Source: Pseudomonas sp. KUIN-1
GTDB taxonomy: Bacteria; Pseudomonadota; Gammaproteobacteria; Pseudomonadales; Pseudomonadaceae
Assembly (NCBI RefSeq): GCF_009176725.1
Contig: NZ_AP020337.1
Span: 3,789,501 to 3,853,500, forward strand
Length of the DNA: 64,000 bases
Direction of reading: 5' to 3'
Part shown: positions 31,553-41,230 of the stretch, one piece after another
How positions within the stretch are numbered: the stretch's first letter is position 1
Layout: every line of letters begins with the position of its first letter
Translations under genes and position numbers: made by a program
The notes under the pieces: generated by a model
What the model saw: only the letters and a program-made list of their open reading frames with translations
Databases searched by the model: none
What the model was told of the DNA's origin: nothing

Positions 31553-31984
31553 ATGCTGAGCCACAACGATTGGCAGCACAAGCACGACGAGTTCCTGAAC
31601 CTGTCTCAGGCACTTTTGCACAAGTCGGAAGAATGTCTTTCGCATCTGGAGCTGATCCCCAACGATGAGGACGCTACCGGCTGCCTGCTGACAACCCTGC
31701 GCAAGCTTGCGCAGGAGGCAGAAGCCGTTCCTGTGCCGTGCATTGCCGATTTTTCCCGCCAGTTGTGTCAACTGTTGAAAACCGGCAGCCAGGCCAGCGA
31801 GCTTTCCCAGGAAGCCGTGCTGGCAGTCAAGAACTGCCTGACACTGATGTACTGGCAAGTCGAACTTCTCGATCCGCACACCGGCGAGTTGACGATGGAC
31901 GACCACGAACAGCTCGAGCTGCTGGAAAAACTGGCCAGCGTCTCCGCGCAATCGGCCTCGCCGAAAGATGCGACCCGCCAATAA
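31553..31984 (+). CDS. Hypothetical helical protein, possible His-less HPt domain
   Basis: 143 residues, all-helical and acidic, no signal peptide. It begins MLSHNDWQHKHDEFLNLSQ. The pattern of a helix, a five-residue gap, then TTLRKLAQEAEAVPVPCIADFSRQLCQLL and a further amphipathic helix resembles a CheA P1/HPt four-helix bundle, but where HPt domains have the H-x-x-K-G phosphorylation motif it reads TLRKL, so it could not accept phosphate. GGAG lies 7 nt before the ATG. It is divergent from cheV and 166 nt before a response regulator gene. The fold is my inference. Confidence 0.6.
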   Translation: MLSHNDWQHKHDEFLNLSQALLHKSEECLSHLELIPNDEDATGCLLTTLRKLAQEAEAVPVPCIADFSRQLCQLLKTGSQASELSQEAVLAVKNCLTLMYWQVELLDPHTGELTMDDHEQLELLEKLASVSAQSASPKDATRQ

Positions 31985-32150
31985 CACTCGATAACGCCCG
32001 GCCGTTGAGCATCGCATCGCGATGTCATTGAGGCAGCGTTGTCACGTCAGCATTTTCCGTTCATTGTCTTCACTGCCGCTAACATCGTCTTCAAGCATGA
32101 CCGGAGACTGCACACGCGCTTGAGCGGCCCCATTTGCACAAGAAATCACA

Positions 32151-32813
32151 ATGACCTGCAATCTGTTACTGGTCGACGACCACTCCCTTATCAGAGCCGG
32201 CGTGCGAGCGCTGGTTGCAGACATGCCTGGATACACCATCCTGGGCGAAACGGCTGACGGCGCGCAGCTGGCGGGTCTTGCGCAGCAGCTCAAGCCCGAC
32301 ATCATCCTGTTCGACATCTGCATGAAAAGTGTCGACGGCCTGGATGCACTCGAGCAGCTGCTGAAGGTGCAACCGCACTGCAAGGTGTTGATCCTGTCGA
32401 TGCAGAACGATCCGGACATGATCATGCGTGCGCTCGACATTGGCGCGCAGGGCTACCTGCTCAAGGACACTACGGCTGCGGAACTCGAACAGGCACTGGG
32501 GGCGCTGCGTGGCAACGAGCGCTACCTGAGCCCGGCCATTGCCCACACCGTCATCGAGCGCGCCCTGCGTGGCAAGCGATCCGACAGGGCCCGGTCGGCA
32601 AAGGAACGGTATCACCTGACCGCTCGGCAACTTGAAATCCTGCGCCTGATCGTGCGCGGCAAGTCCACACGCGAGATCGCCGATGGCCTGGGACTGAGCG
32701 TCAAGACCATCGAGACTCACCGTGCCCAGGTCATGAAGCGCTTGCAGATATTCGACGTGGCCGGGTTGGTGCTGTTTTGCGTTCGCGAACGGATTATCAG
32801 TCTGGACGATTGA
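32151..32813 (+). CDS. NarL/FixJ-family response regulator
   Basis: 220 residues. Receiver domain (1-120) with the acidic pocket in LLLVDDHSLIRAG, phospho-acceptor Asp55 in IILFDICMKSVDG and Lys in GYLLKDTTAAEL. The LuxR-type helix-turn-helix (about 153-210) has LTARQLEILRLIVRGKSTREIA and LSVKTIETHRAQVMKRL. No partner histidine kinase is adjacent; the possible HPt-like gene before it could be related. The upstream ribosome site is weak (AAGAAA). Its 3' end overlaps the convergent lipid kinase gene by 17 bp. Confidence 0.9.
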   Translation: MTCNLLLVDDHSLIRAGVRALVADMPGYTILGETADGAQLAGLAQQLKPDIILFDICMKSVDGLDALEQLLKVQPHCKVLILSMQNDPDMIMRALDIGAQGYLLKDTTAAELEQALGALRGNERYLSPAIAHTVIERALRGKRSDRARSAKERYHLTARQLEILRLIVRGKSTREIADGLGLSVKTIETHRAQVMKRLQIFDVAGLVLFCVRERIISLDD

Positions 32814-33714
32814 GCTTCGGGGCGCCGCCCAGTAACGGCGAGTCCGCTGGCAGGTGCACGTGAAGCGCGCCTGGCCGGGCCTCGAAACGCAGGTCCTCGC
32901 CCGACAGCGGCTCACCGTCCAGATTGATATCCAGACCCTGGGTGGACTTGAGTTCTACCCACGGCAAACGCGCACGAATGAACATATTGTCGATACCCAG
33001 CCCACCCTCCAGAAGGCTCCTCAGCGTGCCGACCACTTCCTGAGGCGCCGGCAGGATACTGATGTCGAGCAGACCATCATCGGCCAGTGCGGTCGGGCAC
33101 AGCTCGTGTCCACCGCCCGCCTGCCGACCATTGCCGATACCCAGGGCAAGCAGATCGCCGCGCCAGTGGAAATCCGGTCCGGTGAGCTCGCCATGCGCCG
33201 AATGCAGCTCGCTGAATCGGGTCAGGCCGGTAAACAGATAGGCGGCACCCCCCAGCACCTTCTTGAGGTCCTCGGACGTGTTCGCCGTGACCTGGCTGCC
33301 AAACCCGCCGGTCGCCATGTTGAGGAACAGCTTGCCACCGACCTCACCCAGATCGACGGCACGCGGGGCCACGTCCATCAGTTGCAGGGCTTTGGAGACC
33401 TCCAGCGGCACGCCGGCCGCACGGGCAAAGTCGTTGGCAGTCCCCAGCGGCAGAATAGTCAGGCTGGCACTGGTTTCGGCCAGTGCCAGGGCTTCGGCGA
33501 TATCGCGCAAGGTGCCGTCGCCACCACCTGCGACGATGTGCCGATGGCCAGCCGCCAGGGCTTCGCTGACCAGGCGCTGGGCATCGCCAGCTTCCCAGGT
33601 GAGTCGCACGTCCAGTTCCCAGCCCTGCTTGCGCTTGTCTGCCACAGCGTCACGCACGTCTTCATTGAGCGCCTGTTTACCGTGAAGAATGAGCATTGCC
33701 CTGCGTTGTGTCAT
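32797..33714 (-). CDS. yegS: YegS-type lipid kinase (diacylglycerol kinase catalytic family)
   Basis: 305 residues, near the length of E. coli YegS. The nucleotide motif VAGGGDGTLRDIAEAL and downstream PLGTANDFARA are diagnostic; NMATGGFGSQV follows. The enzyme phosphorylates lipids such as phosphatidylglycerol. The ATG at 33714 has GGAGG 4-5 nt upstream. It is convergent with, and overlaps, the response regulator gene. Confidence 0.92.
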   Translation of the reverse strand: MTQRRAMLILHGKQALNEDVRDAVADKRKQGWELDVRLTWEAGDAQRLVSEALAAGHRHIVAGGGDGTLRDIAEALALAETSASLTILPLGTANDFARAAGVPLEVSKALQLMDVAPRAVDLGEVGGKLFLNMATGGFGSQVTANTSEDLKKVLGGAAYLFTGLTRFSELHSAHGELTGPDFHWRGDLLALGIGNGRQAGGGHELCPTALADDGLLDISILPAPQEVVGTLRSLLEGGLGIDNMFIRARLPWVELKSTQGLDINLDGEPLSGEDLRFEARPGALHVHLPADSPLLGGAPKLNRPD

Positions 33715-33993
33715 GACACCTCCTCTGCCGAACCCTACCAATTGAAGCCTGCGAGCGATGCTCTTTGTGTAATCGGCGCCCGCCTACATTTCGCACGACG
33801 CATGACTGTGACCCCGGGCAGTCGGAAAAAGCCCATCCATTACGGAAAAATTTTTCACCCCCGCAACAGCTCGTCTGCCCCTGCCGGCACTGGGGAAAAC
33901 CACGCAACGGGCTTTCAGGAACAACGCCTGCATCAAGGCTGAAGCACTTTTGTCCTGTCGCTATTCGTTTCATGAGCTTTACTGACAGCATTA

Positions 33994-34015
33994 CCCTCAC
34001 TTGAGGGAAATTTCC
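33994..34015. promoter_or_regulatory. Paired palindromes in the region upstream of psl
   Basis: CCCTCA-CT-TGAGGG (33994-34007) overlaps GGAAATTTCC (34006-34015). They lie ~225 nt before the first psl gene, in the AT-rich part (about 33960-34120) of the 520-bp gap 33715-34236, which otherwise holds no gene. They could be operators for psl control. No -10/-35 pair is convincing. A TAAAAT at 34042-34047 is possible. Confidence 0.35.
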
Positions 34016-34236
34016 TTCACAAATGATTGAAAAGGCTTAAATAAAATCGGGTAAGGGACGACATATATAAAGTGATATCTACAAAAGACGATCCGGATTC
34101 CTCATACGCACGACGCGTAACTGGCTACGCTTGGACACTGTCCACGTAGAAACGCCTTTCGGGTGTTGCAGGCAGACAATAGAAAGACGTCCAGGATCAG
34201 CAGAATTCAGGCGCATACAGGGAGTAAGGGATTTCT

Positions 34237-35673
34237 ATGAGGTTGCAGCCCGTTGACAGTCTTTCGCTGACCCGCACCAGCCTGGTCGAATACTTTCTTT
34301 TTGGCATCCGCCTGGCTCACGGTATCGCCTGCATTTTGCCGGGCCTCCTGATCATGCTGCTGATCAAGGATGGCAGCCCGGAAACACAGAAGAGCTACAT
34401 GGCCATGCTGCTGTTTTTCGGCTTTGTCGGGCTGCTGGTGTTTCAGGCCATGGGCGTCTATTCCGAAGCACTGTTCAGCAACGACCTGCGTATGGGCGCA
34501 ATGGCGCTGGCCTGGACTGCCGCCTTCGGACTGTTGCTGTTCATGCAGCAGGCGATGGGCCTGTTCGGCTACCTTCCCCCCGAAGAACTGCTGATCTGGT
34601 ATCTGACCAGCCTTGCGCTGTTCGGCATCATTCGCCTGCTGTTGCTGATGCTGTTCAAACATCAGATGCGCAAGGGCGTCTTCCTGCAGCATGCCGTGAT
34701 CCTCGGCGCGACGGAAAACGGCCAGCGTCTGGCCGAATACCTGCTTGAACATCAGGACATTCGTTCGGGGGTGACCGGCTTTATCGACGACCGTATCGGG
34801 CGCATGCCAAAGACCGTCGCCAACCTGCCACTGCTGGGCAATACCAACGACCTGGAACGGCTGATCCGTGAAGAGAAAGTGACTCAGGTGCTGGTCGCCC
34901 TGCCCTGGACGGCAGAAAACCGCATGGACTACATCATCCGCGAATTGCGCAGGCTACCGGTCAATGTGTTGCTGGTGCCGGACATGATCGCTTTTCGACA
35001 CACTCACAACCGCATCACCGAAGTCGCCCGGCTGCCGATGTTCAATGCCTCGGACCTGCCGCTCAGTGGCTGGTCACCGTTCATCAAACGTGCTGAAGAC
35101 ATCGTGCTGTCATCGCTGGCATTGCTGGCGCTGTCCCCCTTGATGCTGCTGGTCGCACTGGCGATCAAGCTCGATTCGCCAGGCCCTGTGTTTTTCCGTC
35201 AGAAGCGCTATGGGTACAACAATCGCCTGATCGAAGTGTTCAAGTTCCGCTCCATGCATCAGCACCAGGCCGATGCGACGGCCGAGCGGCAAACCACCCG
35301 CGGCGACGCCAGAATCACCCGGGTCGGACGCTTCATTCGCAAGACCAGCCTGGATGAACTGCCACAGCTGTTCAACGTGGTGGCGGGCAGCATGTCGATG
35401 GTCGGGCCGCGCCCGCATGCCACGGCGACCAAGGCTGCCGGGATTCTGTTCGAGCAGGCAGTGAAGGAATACACCTCGCGGCATCGCGTCAAACCAGGCA
35501 TTACCGGGCTGGCGCAGATCAACGGCTATCGGGGTGAAACCGACACCGTTGAAAAAATCGAAAAACGCGTCGAGTTCGACCTTGAGTACATAGAAAACTG
35601 GTCCGTCTGGTTCGACCTCTACATCCTTATGCGCACTGTGCCTGCAGTGCTATTCACCCGTGAGGCTTACTGA
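34237..35673 (+). CDS. pslA: PslA, undecaprenyl-phosphate glucose-phosphotransferase-type initiating enzyme
   Basis: 478 residues. Four or five N-terminal membrane helices ([20 protein letters not shown] onward) are followed by a CoA-binding-like domain ([18 protein letters not shown]) and the C-terminal bacterial sugar transferase domain (residues ~275-478: [43 protein letters not shown]). It loads the first sugar phosphate on the lipid carrier. GGGAGTAAGGG precedes the ATG. First gene of the psl operon. Confidence 0.92.
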   Translation: MRLQPVDSLSLTRTSLVEYFLFGIRLAHGIACILPGLLIMLLIKDGSPETQKSYMAMLLFFGFVGLLVFQAMGVYSEALFSNDLRMGAMALAWTAAFGLLLFMQQAMGLFGYLPPEELLIWYLTSLALFGIIRLLLLMLFKHQMRKGVFLQHAVILGATENGQRLAEYLLEHQDIRSGVTGFIDDRIGRMPKTVANLPLLGNTNDLERLIREEKVTQVLVALPWTAENRMDYIIRELRRLPVNVLLVPDMIAFRHTHNRITEVARLPMFNASDLPLSGWSPFIKRAEDIVLSSLALLALSPLMLLVALAIKLDSPGPVFFRQKRYGYNNRLIEVFKFRSMHQHQADATAERQTTRGDARITRVGRFIRKTSLDELPQLFNVVAGSMSMVGPRPHATATKAAGILFEQAVKEYTSRHRVKPGITGLAQINGYRGETDTVEKIEKRVEFDLEYIENWSVWFDLYILMRTVPAVLFTREAY

Positions 35674-37130
35674 TGAGCACGCTCATTCCCTGCATCATTG
35701 CCGGCGGCTCCGGCACACGCCTGTGGCCGGTTTCGCGTGAAGCCATGCCCAAGCCGTTCATGCGTCTGCCAGACGGCCAGAGCCTGCTGCAGAAGACCTT
35801 TCTGCGTGCAGTCGGCCTGCCCGGCGTCGAGCGTCTGCTGACGGTGACCAACCGGGAAGTGTATTTCCGGACGGTGGACGACTACCGCCAGTTGAACAAG
35901 GGCAATGCACGCCTGGATTTCATCCTTGAGCCTTTCGGCCGTAATACGGCAGCTGCGGTTGCCGCTGCGGCACTGCATGTCAGCCAGTTGTATGGCGACG
36001 AGGCGCTACTGCTGGTGTTGCCTGCCGATCACCTGATTACCGACGTGGCGGAATTCTCCAGAGCAGTGACGGCTGCACAGAAGCTGGCCGCAGAGGGCTG
36101 GCTGGTGACGTTCGGCATCCTGCCGACCGCGCCGGAAACCGGTTTTGGCTACATCGAGAAAGGCCCGGTACTCAATGTCGACGCCTGTCAGGTCGCCCGT
36201 TTTGTCGAAAAACCGGACGCGATCACTGCCCAGGGCTACCTGGACAGTGGTCAGCATTTCTGGAATGCCGGCATGTTCTGCATGCGCGCCGACGCCGTGC
36301 TGCGCGAGTTGCGCACGCATGCGCCGGACGTCCTGAGCGCCGTCAGCGCGTGCCTGGAATCGAGCCCGCGCAAGGAAGGCAACCGTGAGCTGCAGGTCGA
36401 GCTGGACAGTGAGTCGTTTGCCCTGACACCGGACATTTCCATCGACTACGCGCTGATGGAACGCTCCGACAAAGTCGCCGTGGTGCCTTGCCAGCTTGGC
36501 TGGAGTGATATCGGCTCATGGCAGGCGGTGCGTGAACTGTCTCCGGTCGATGCTCAAGGCAACTACTGCAATGGCGAAACCGTGCTGCACGACGTCAGCA
36601 ATTGCTACATCGATTCCCCCAAGCGTCTGGTGGGCGCGATCGGCCTCGACAATCTGATCATCATCGACACCCCCGACGCCTTGCTGATCGCCGACGGCGG
36701 CCGCAGCCAGGACGTCAGGATCATCGCTCAGGAGCTCAAGCGTCAGGGCCATGATGCCTATCGCCTGCACCGCACCGTTACACGCCCCTGGGGCACCTAC
36801 ACCGTCCTCGAAGAAGGCAAGCGTTTCAAGATCAAGCGCATCGTGGTTCGCCCGCAGGCGTCACTGTCGTTGCAGATGCACCATCACCGCAGCGAGCACT
36901 GGATCGTGGTCAGCGGCATGGCCCGCGTCACCAACGGCGAGCGCGAGTTCATGCTGGATACCAATGAATCGACCTTCATCAAACCGGGCCACACACACCG
37001 TCTGGTCAACCCCGGCGTCATCGATCTGGTGATGATCGAGGTGCAAAGCGGCGAGTACCTGGGCGAAGACGACATCGTGCGTTTTACCGACATTTATGGA
37101 CGTGTACCCGACAAGGCCATGAAGAGCTGA
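35673..37130 (+). CDS. pslB: PslB, mannose-1-phosphate guanylyltransferase / mannose-6-phosphate isomerase
   Basis: 485 residues, bifunctional. The N-terminal nucleotidyltransferase has GGSGTRLWPVSREAMPKPF and FVEKPDAITAQGY; the C-terminal cupin isomerase (from ~365) has SLQMHHHRSEHWIVV. It makes GDP-mannose. The start codon overlaps the pslA stop (TGATG). Paralogues such as AlgA exist in pseudomonads; context makes this PslB. Confidence 0.93.
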   Translation: MSTLIPCIIAGGSGTRLWPVSREAMPKPFMRLPDGQSLLQKTFLRAVGLPGVERLLTVTNREVYFRTVDDYRQLNKGNARLDFILEPFGRNTAAAVAAAALHVSQLYGDEALLLVLPADHLITDVAEFSRAVTAAQKLAAEGWLVTFGILPTAPETGFGYIEKGPVLNVDACQVARFVEKPDAITAQGYLDSGQHFWNAGMFCMRADAVLRELRTHAPDVLSAVSACLESSPRKEGNRELQVELDSESFALTPDISIDYALMERSDKVAVVPCQLGWSDIGSWQAVRELSPVDAQGNYCNGETVLHDVSNCYIDSPKRLVGAIGLDNLIIIDTPDALLIADGGRSQDVRIIAQELKRQGHDAYRLHRTVTRPWGTYTVLEEGKRFKIKRIVVRPQASLSLQMHHHRSEHWIVVSGMARVTNGEREFMLDTNESTFIKPGHTHRLVNPGVIDLVMIEVQSGEYLGEDDIVRFTDIYGRVPDKAMKS

Positions 37131-37262
37131 TCGGCGCAGCAACAAGCGCCGCTTGATTCAAGCGGCACGCAATCGACAGCACCCGGAACAGGCATGACCC
37201 GCCAACGTGAATTTATTACCCGCGAGGGAGCCGTATTTGTGCATGACAGGAGTTCAGGAACA

Positions 37263-38042
37263 ATGAAAAGCATGATGCTGATCGCCAGCTTATTGCTGTT
37301 GAGTGCGTGCAATACCCCTTCCAGGGTGGGCCTGCCCGATGACCGTGCGCAAATCGAGGCCGGCCAGGCTGCGGGCCGGGCACTGGCTGGCAAGCCGCTG
37401 CCGCCGGAGCGAATCCGCCCCGGCGATACGCTGCGCATCGTGCGCAACAGTGGCGAGGCGCCGTCGATTTCGGCGTTTACCGCCAACTCCATCTATGAAC
37501 TGACCCTGTTTCAGGTGCTCAACGACGGCACCTTTTCCTACCCTTATATCGGCACCGTCAAGGCTGCGGGCCTGACCCTCCAACAGTTGAACGACCTGCT
37601 GGAAAGCAAACTGCAGAGCGTCTACCGCGAGACCGCGCTAACCATCAACATTTCCCAGTCACCGGGTAACACGGTGTTTGTCGGTGGCGCGGTGCGCAAC
37701 TCGGTCACCCTGCCGGTCAACGTCGCCACCAACCTCGACCAGGCGATTGTCGGCGCGGGCGGCGTGGCGCTCGATGCCGATGCCGGTCAGGTCGCGCTGC
37801 TGCGTCAGGAAGAAAACGGGCTCTACAAGACCTACTTCTTCGATTACAGCAAATTCCTCTGGGCAGGCGGCGCCGGTGGCCCTACCGCCCCGGTCCTGTT
37901 GAAACGCGGCGATATCGTGTTCGTTCCCAAATCATCGGTCGGCAACAAGGTTGACGGCGTATCCCTGTATTTCAACCAGTTGATCCCCTTCGCGAAGTCG
38001 ATCGGCCTGGGCCTGAACTACGAGCTGCGCAACAACAATTAA
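37263..38042 (+). CDS. pslD: PslD, polysaccharide export outer-membrane lipoprotein
   Basis: 259 residues. The lipoprotein signal MKSMMLIASLLLLSAC ends at the lipobox LLSAC, with the Cys as lipid anchor. A polysaccharide biosynthesis/export domain (RPGDTLRIVRNS; DGTFSYPYIGTVKAAGLT) and a SLBB-like part (GNTVFVGGAVRNSVTLPV) follow, as in Wza-type proteins. AGGAG lies about 12 nt before the ATG. It directly follows pslB; pslC, present here in P. aeruginosa, is absent. Confidence 0.92.
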   Translation: MKSMMLIASLLLLSACNTPSRVGLPDDRAQIEAGQAAGRALAGKPLPPERIRPGDTLRIVRNSGEAPSISAFTANSIYELTLFQVLNDGTFSYPYIGTVKAAGLTLQQLNDLLESKLQSVYRETALTINISQSPGNTVFVGGAVRNSVTLPVNVATNLDQAIVGAGGVALDADAGQVALLRQEENGLYKTYFFDYSKFLWAGGAGGPTAPVLLKRGDIVFVPKSSVGNKVDGVSLYFNQLIPFAKSIGLGLNYELRNNN

Positions 38043-38059
38043 TTGTCAGGGAAACAGAC

Positions 38060-40051
38060 ATGATCAACATCCGCTCATTCCGCGACTTGCTGCGCCTGCT
38101 GTTCATCTTCCTGCGCGAAGTCAGGATTACCGTGCTGGCGACGTTCGTCATCATTCTTCTGGGCGCGTTTCTGCTCCCTAACCGCTATGAGTCCACCGCC
38201 CTGTTGCTGGTCAAGCCCGGCCGCGACAGCAGCACTGTGCCAATCGAGTTGTCCGACCGCCAGGCCATCGTGATACCGAGCGGCCTGCGCGATCCGCTGC
38301 TCGACGAGGAGCGCATGCTCAGCGGGCGGCCGATCATGCGTGCCGTGTCCGAGAAATACCTCGCCGAGCTGTCCATGGTGCCGCCTGAAACCGGCGTTCT
38401 GGCCTCGGTGAAGAACGGCATCAAGACCGTCGTCGGAGCGCTGGTCAACGGCGTGCGCAGCGTTCTGCAATTCATCGGACTGGTAGAACATCGCTCCCAG
38501 GCCGAACGTCTGGCCGAGGATCTGGAGAAAAACTTCAAGGTCAGCCATGAGCCTGGCTCATCAGTGATGGAGCTGAGGTTTACCTGGAGCGACCCGGAAG
38601 TCGCGCAGACCGTGCTCAGGACCTGGATCACCGAGTACCAGACGCAGCGCACCAAGACACTGGGCCGGGTCAGCCTGTACGCGTTCTACGAAGCGGAAGT
38701 GAAGACGACCGGTGCGAACATCATCGAGTACAAGAAGCAAATTCAGAACTACCTGAACCAGTTGAGCGCGGTAAGTATTTCCCAGCGTCTGGCCGACACC
38801 TCGCAGGCGCTCAACGATCTGCGCACCGAGCGCAACAACACCACCCGCTCGATTGCCTCGACCAAGGCAGGTCTGGACCTGCTGAAGAAACAACTGGCAG
38901 AGCAGCCAAAGACCGTCTCGGCAGGCCGCGAACTGGCCCTCAACCCCAATCGCCAGGACTTGCAGAACCGCATCAACGGCAAGGAAGTGGAGCGTCAGGA
39001 AATGCTTCGCTCATTCAAGGACGAGGCGCCACCGATTCGGGCCATCAACGCGGAAGTCAGTAACCTCAAAAAGCTGCTCAAGGAACAGGACGCCACCGTA
39101 CAGCGTTCCGAAAGCATCACGCCCAACCCGATCTACAACCGCATGCAGAACGTGTACGCCGACCAGCAGACCAGCTACGCGCGCCTGCAAACCCAGTTCA
39201 TCCAGCAGAACGAGCAAATCGCGCAACTGGAACGCGACCGCCAGCAGGCACTGAATCTGGAGCCGGAACTGTCACGCCTGCAGAACGAGCTGGATGCGGC
39301 AGAAAAAAGCTATGCACTGTACAAAAACAGCCTTGAAAAATCGCGTATCGACCGTGAACTGGACAACAGCCAGATCAGTAATATCGCGACCATCGAGGAG
39401 GCGACCTTCAACCCCAGCCGGGTATTCCCGAAAAGCCTGATGATGCTGTTTCTGGCGTTCCCGCTGAGCGTCGTGGTCGGTGCCGTGGCACTGTACTTCT
39501 TCTACCTGCTGGACCAGCGCATTCATGACGGCGACAAGATCGAAAGCAGCTTCGGTGTTCCGGTCTGGACCAGCCTCCCCGACCTGGAACGTGCCCAGGA
39601 ACGCAGTGCTGCCCTCACCTCGAACCTGCATCGGGTGTACGGCATTCTGCCGCTGGACCAGGTAGAAGAGCGCGGGCTGACCATCGGTTTTACTTCGGTC
39701 AAGTACGGGGCCGGCGTGTCGTTCGTGATCGCGCGCTTGAGCGCGCTGCTGATCGAACAGGGCCATCGGGTACGCACCGAAGGCCGCGGTCCGGCCATTC
39801 CGGGCGAAATTGTGCTGATCAACGCTTCGGCGCTGTCGGCGAATCAGGATGCCTTTGTGCTGTTGCGCAAGGCTGACCTGATCGTGCTGGTGGTTCGCGC
39901 CCAGGACACCACGGTGCCGATGCTGGAAGACACGCTGAACAACCTCAACACAGCGTTCAAGAAAGTCGACGGCATCATCATCAACCGTCGTCGCTTCGAA
40001 GTGCCTGAAAAGGTCCTGAGTTTTCTCAAGCGGATCGGGAGCCGAGGCTGA
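38060..40051 (+). CDS. pslE: PslE, Wzz/GNVR-domain polysaccharide co-polymerase
   Basis: 663 residues. Wzz domain with a first membrane helix (ITVLATFVIILLGAFL, ~24-42), a long coiled-coil periplasmic part (~170-430), and a second helix (SLMMLFLAFPLSVVVGAVALYFFY, ~458-480). The C-terminal cytoplasmic ~180 residues resemble a BY-kinase/MinD domain, but the P-loop position reads TSVKYGAGVS, without the Walker Lys, so kinase activity is unlikely. It controls chain length and export. Stop overlaps the next start (TGATG). Confidence 0.9.
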   Translation: MINIRSFRDLLRLLFIFLREVRITVLATFVIILLGAFLLPNRYESTALLLVKPGRDSSTVPIELSDRQAIVIPSGLRDPLLDEERMLSGRPIMRAVSEKYLAELSMVPPETGVLASVKNGIKTVVGALVNGVRSVLQFIGLVEHRSQAERLAEDLEKNFKVSHEPGSSVMELRFTWSDPEVAQTVLRTWITEYQTQRTKTLGRVSLYAFYEAEVKTTGANIIEYKKQIQNYLNQLSAVSISQRLADTSQALNDLRTERNNTTRSIASTKAGLDLLKKQLAEQPKTVSAGRELALNPNRQDLQNRINGKEVERQEMLRSFKDEAPPIRAINAEVSNLKKLLKEQDATVQRSESITPNPIYNRMQNVYADQQTSYARLQTQFIQQNEQIAQLERDRQQALNLEPELSRLQNELDAAEKSYALYKNSLEKSRIDRELDNSQISNIATIEEATFNPSRVFPKSLMMLFLAFPLSVVVGAVALYFFYLLDQRIHDGDKIESSFGVPVWTSLPDLERAQERSAALTSNLHRVYGILPLDQVEERGLTIGFTSVKYGAGVSFVIARLSALLIEQGHRVRTEGRGPAIPGEIVLINASALSANQDAFVLLRKADLIVLVVRAQDTTVPMLEDTLNNLNTAFKKVDGIIINRRRFEVPEKVLSFLKRIGSRG

Positions 40052-41229
40052 TGCGAATAGCGTTGCTTGCGCCGCTGCCACCCGAACAGAACGGCATCGC
40101 CGATTACGCCGGACATCTGCGGCATGCGCTTGAAGGCCTGGGTCTGCAGATCAGTACACCGCTGCAAGGCGTCGGCAACGATCCACGCGCTGCAGAACAG
40201 CGCGTGGCTGAAACGGACTGGAGCGGCATCGATCTGGTCCACGCCGAACTGGGCGGTGGGCGACTGGCGGAGTTTCAAGCGCTGCGCGCACTGCGTCGGC
40301 GCTTCCCGAGGCTGCCATTGACCGCGACCGTGCACGATCCCGAGCGGCTGGTCTGGCGGCGCGAGAAACTGCCCTGGCCGTTGTCGGTGGTCAGCGGCAT
40401 GCGCTCGCCGCTGCCGGAGATCGCCACGGTACTGGCCGATCCGCTGTGCCTGCATGAAGAACGGCAACTGGCGCGGCACATGACCCGTCTGGTGACCCTG
40501 ACCCAGGCGGGCAGCCAGAGCCTGCGCCAGCGCATGGGTCTGACAGCGGCGCAGATGGCCGTCATCAATCACGGCAACCTCGACATCGCCCCCGCGCCGT
40601 TGCCGCCATTGAACCCTCTGCGCCTGCTGTATTTCGGCTTCATTTATCGCGGCAAGGGTATCGAAGACCTGCTCGATGCGCTGTCCAGCGTATTCATTGC
40701 TCAGCCTGCACTGCGCTCGAGCGTGCGCCTGACCCTGGCCGGCGGCAGCGAGCCGGAAATGGCCTTCGGCCCATCCGGCAGTTATCTGGAACAACTGCGA
40801 CTGCGCATCCGCCAACTGGGCCTTGTCGACCTGATCGACTGGCAACTGGACCTGCCTGCCGAGCAGATCCCGCAGGTGATCCAGGCCCACCACGTCATGG
40901 TTCTGCCCTATCGCGAATCGAGCAAACTGAAGATTCTCGGCAAGCTGCGCGGCACCAGTGGCGCGCTGTCGTGGGCGGTGGCCTGTGGCAGAGGCGTAAT
41001 CACTTCGGATGCACGCTCGTTTGCCGAAGAGGTCTCGCATGGCAACGGCACGATCTACCCGCAAGGCGATGTCGAGGGGCTGGCACGAGCCCTGGCGCGT
41101 GCCTGCGCAACACCGGATCTGGTCAGGCTATGGGCCGACAACGCCGCGCAGATGGGCAAGGCCAGGGTCTGGAGCCATACCGCAGAACATTTTCAGGATG
41201 TATTTCGCCAGGCCTGCCAGGAGAAGTGA
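40051..41229 (+). CDS. pslF: PslF, GT4-family glycosyltransferase
   Basis: 392 residues, GT-B fold. MRIALLAPLPPEQNGIADYAGHL is the Rossmann start of family GT4; LLYFGFIYRGKGIEDLLDAL and VLPYRESSKLKILGKLRG lie in the donor-binding half. It adds a sugar to the lipid-linked Psl unit, by family and position. Overlaps pslE by 1 nt and leaves 1 nt before pslG. Confidence 0.88.
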   Translation: MRIALLAPLPPEQNGIADYAGHLRHALEGLGLQISTPLQGVGNDPRAAEQRVAETDWSGIDLVHAELGGGRLAEFQALRALRRRFPRLPLTATVHDPERLVWRREKLPWPLSVVSGMRSPLPEIATVLADPLCLHEERQLARHMTRLVTLTQAGSQSLRQRMGLTAAQMAVINHGNLDIAPAPLPPLNPLRLLYFGFIYRGKGIEDLLDALSSVFIAQPALRSSVRLTLAGGSEPEMAFGPSGSYLEQLRLRIRQLGLVDLIDWQLDLPAEQIPQVIQAHHVMVLPYRESSKLKILGKLRGTSGALSWAVACGRGVITSDARSFAEEVSHGNGTIYPQGDVEGLARALARACATPDLVRLWADNAAQMGKARVWSHTAEHFQDVFRQACQEK

Positions 41230-41230
41230 C

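Noticed and set aside
33677..34000. 107-codon minus-strand frame before yegS
   Set aside because: Overlaps the yegS start, Arg/Cys/Gly-rich with no motif; likely chance.
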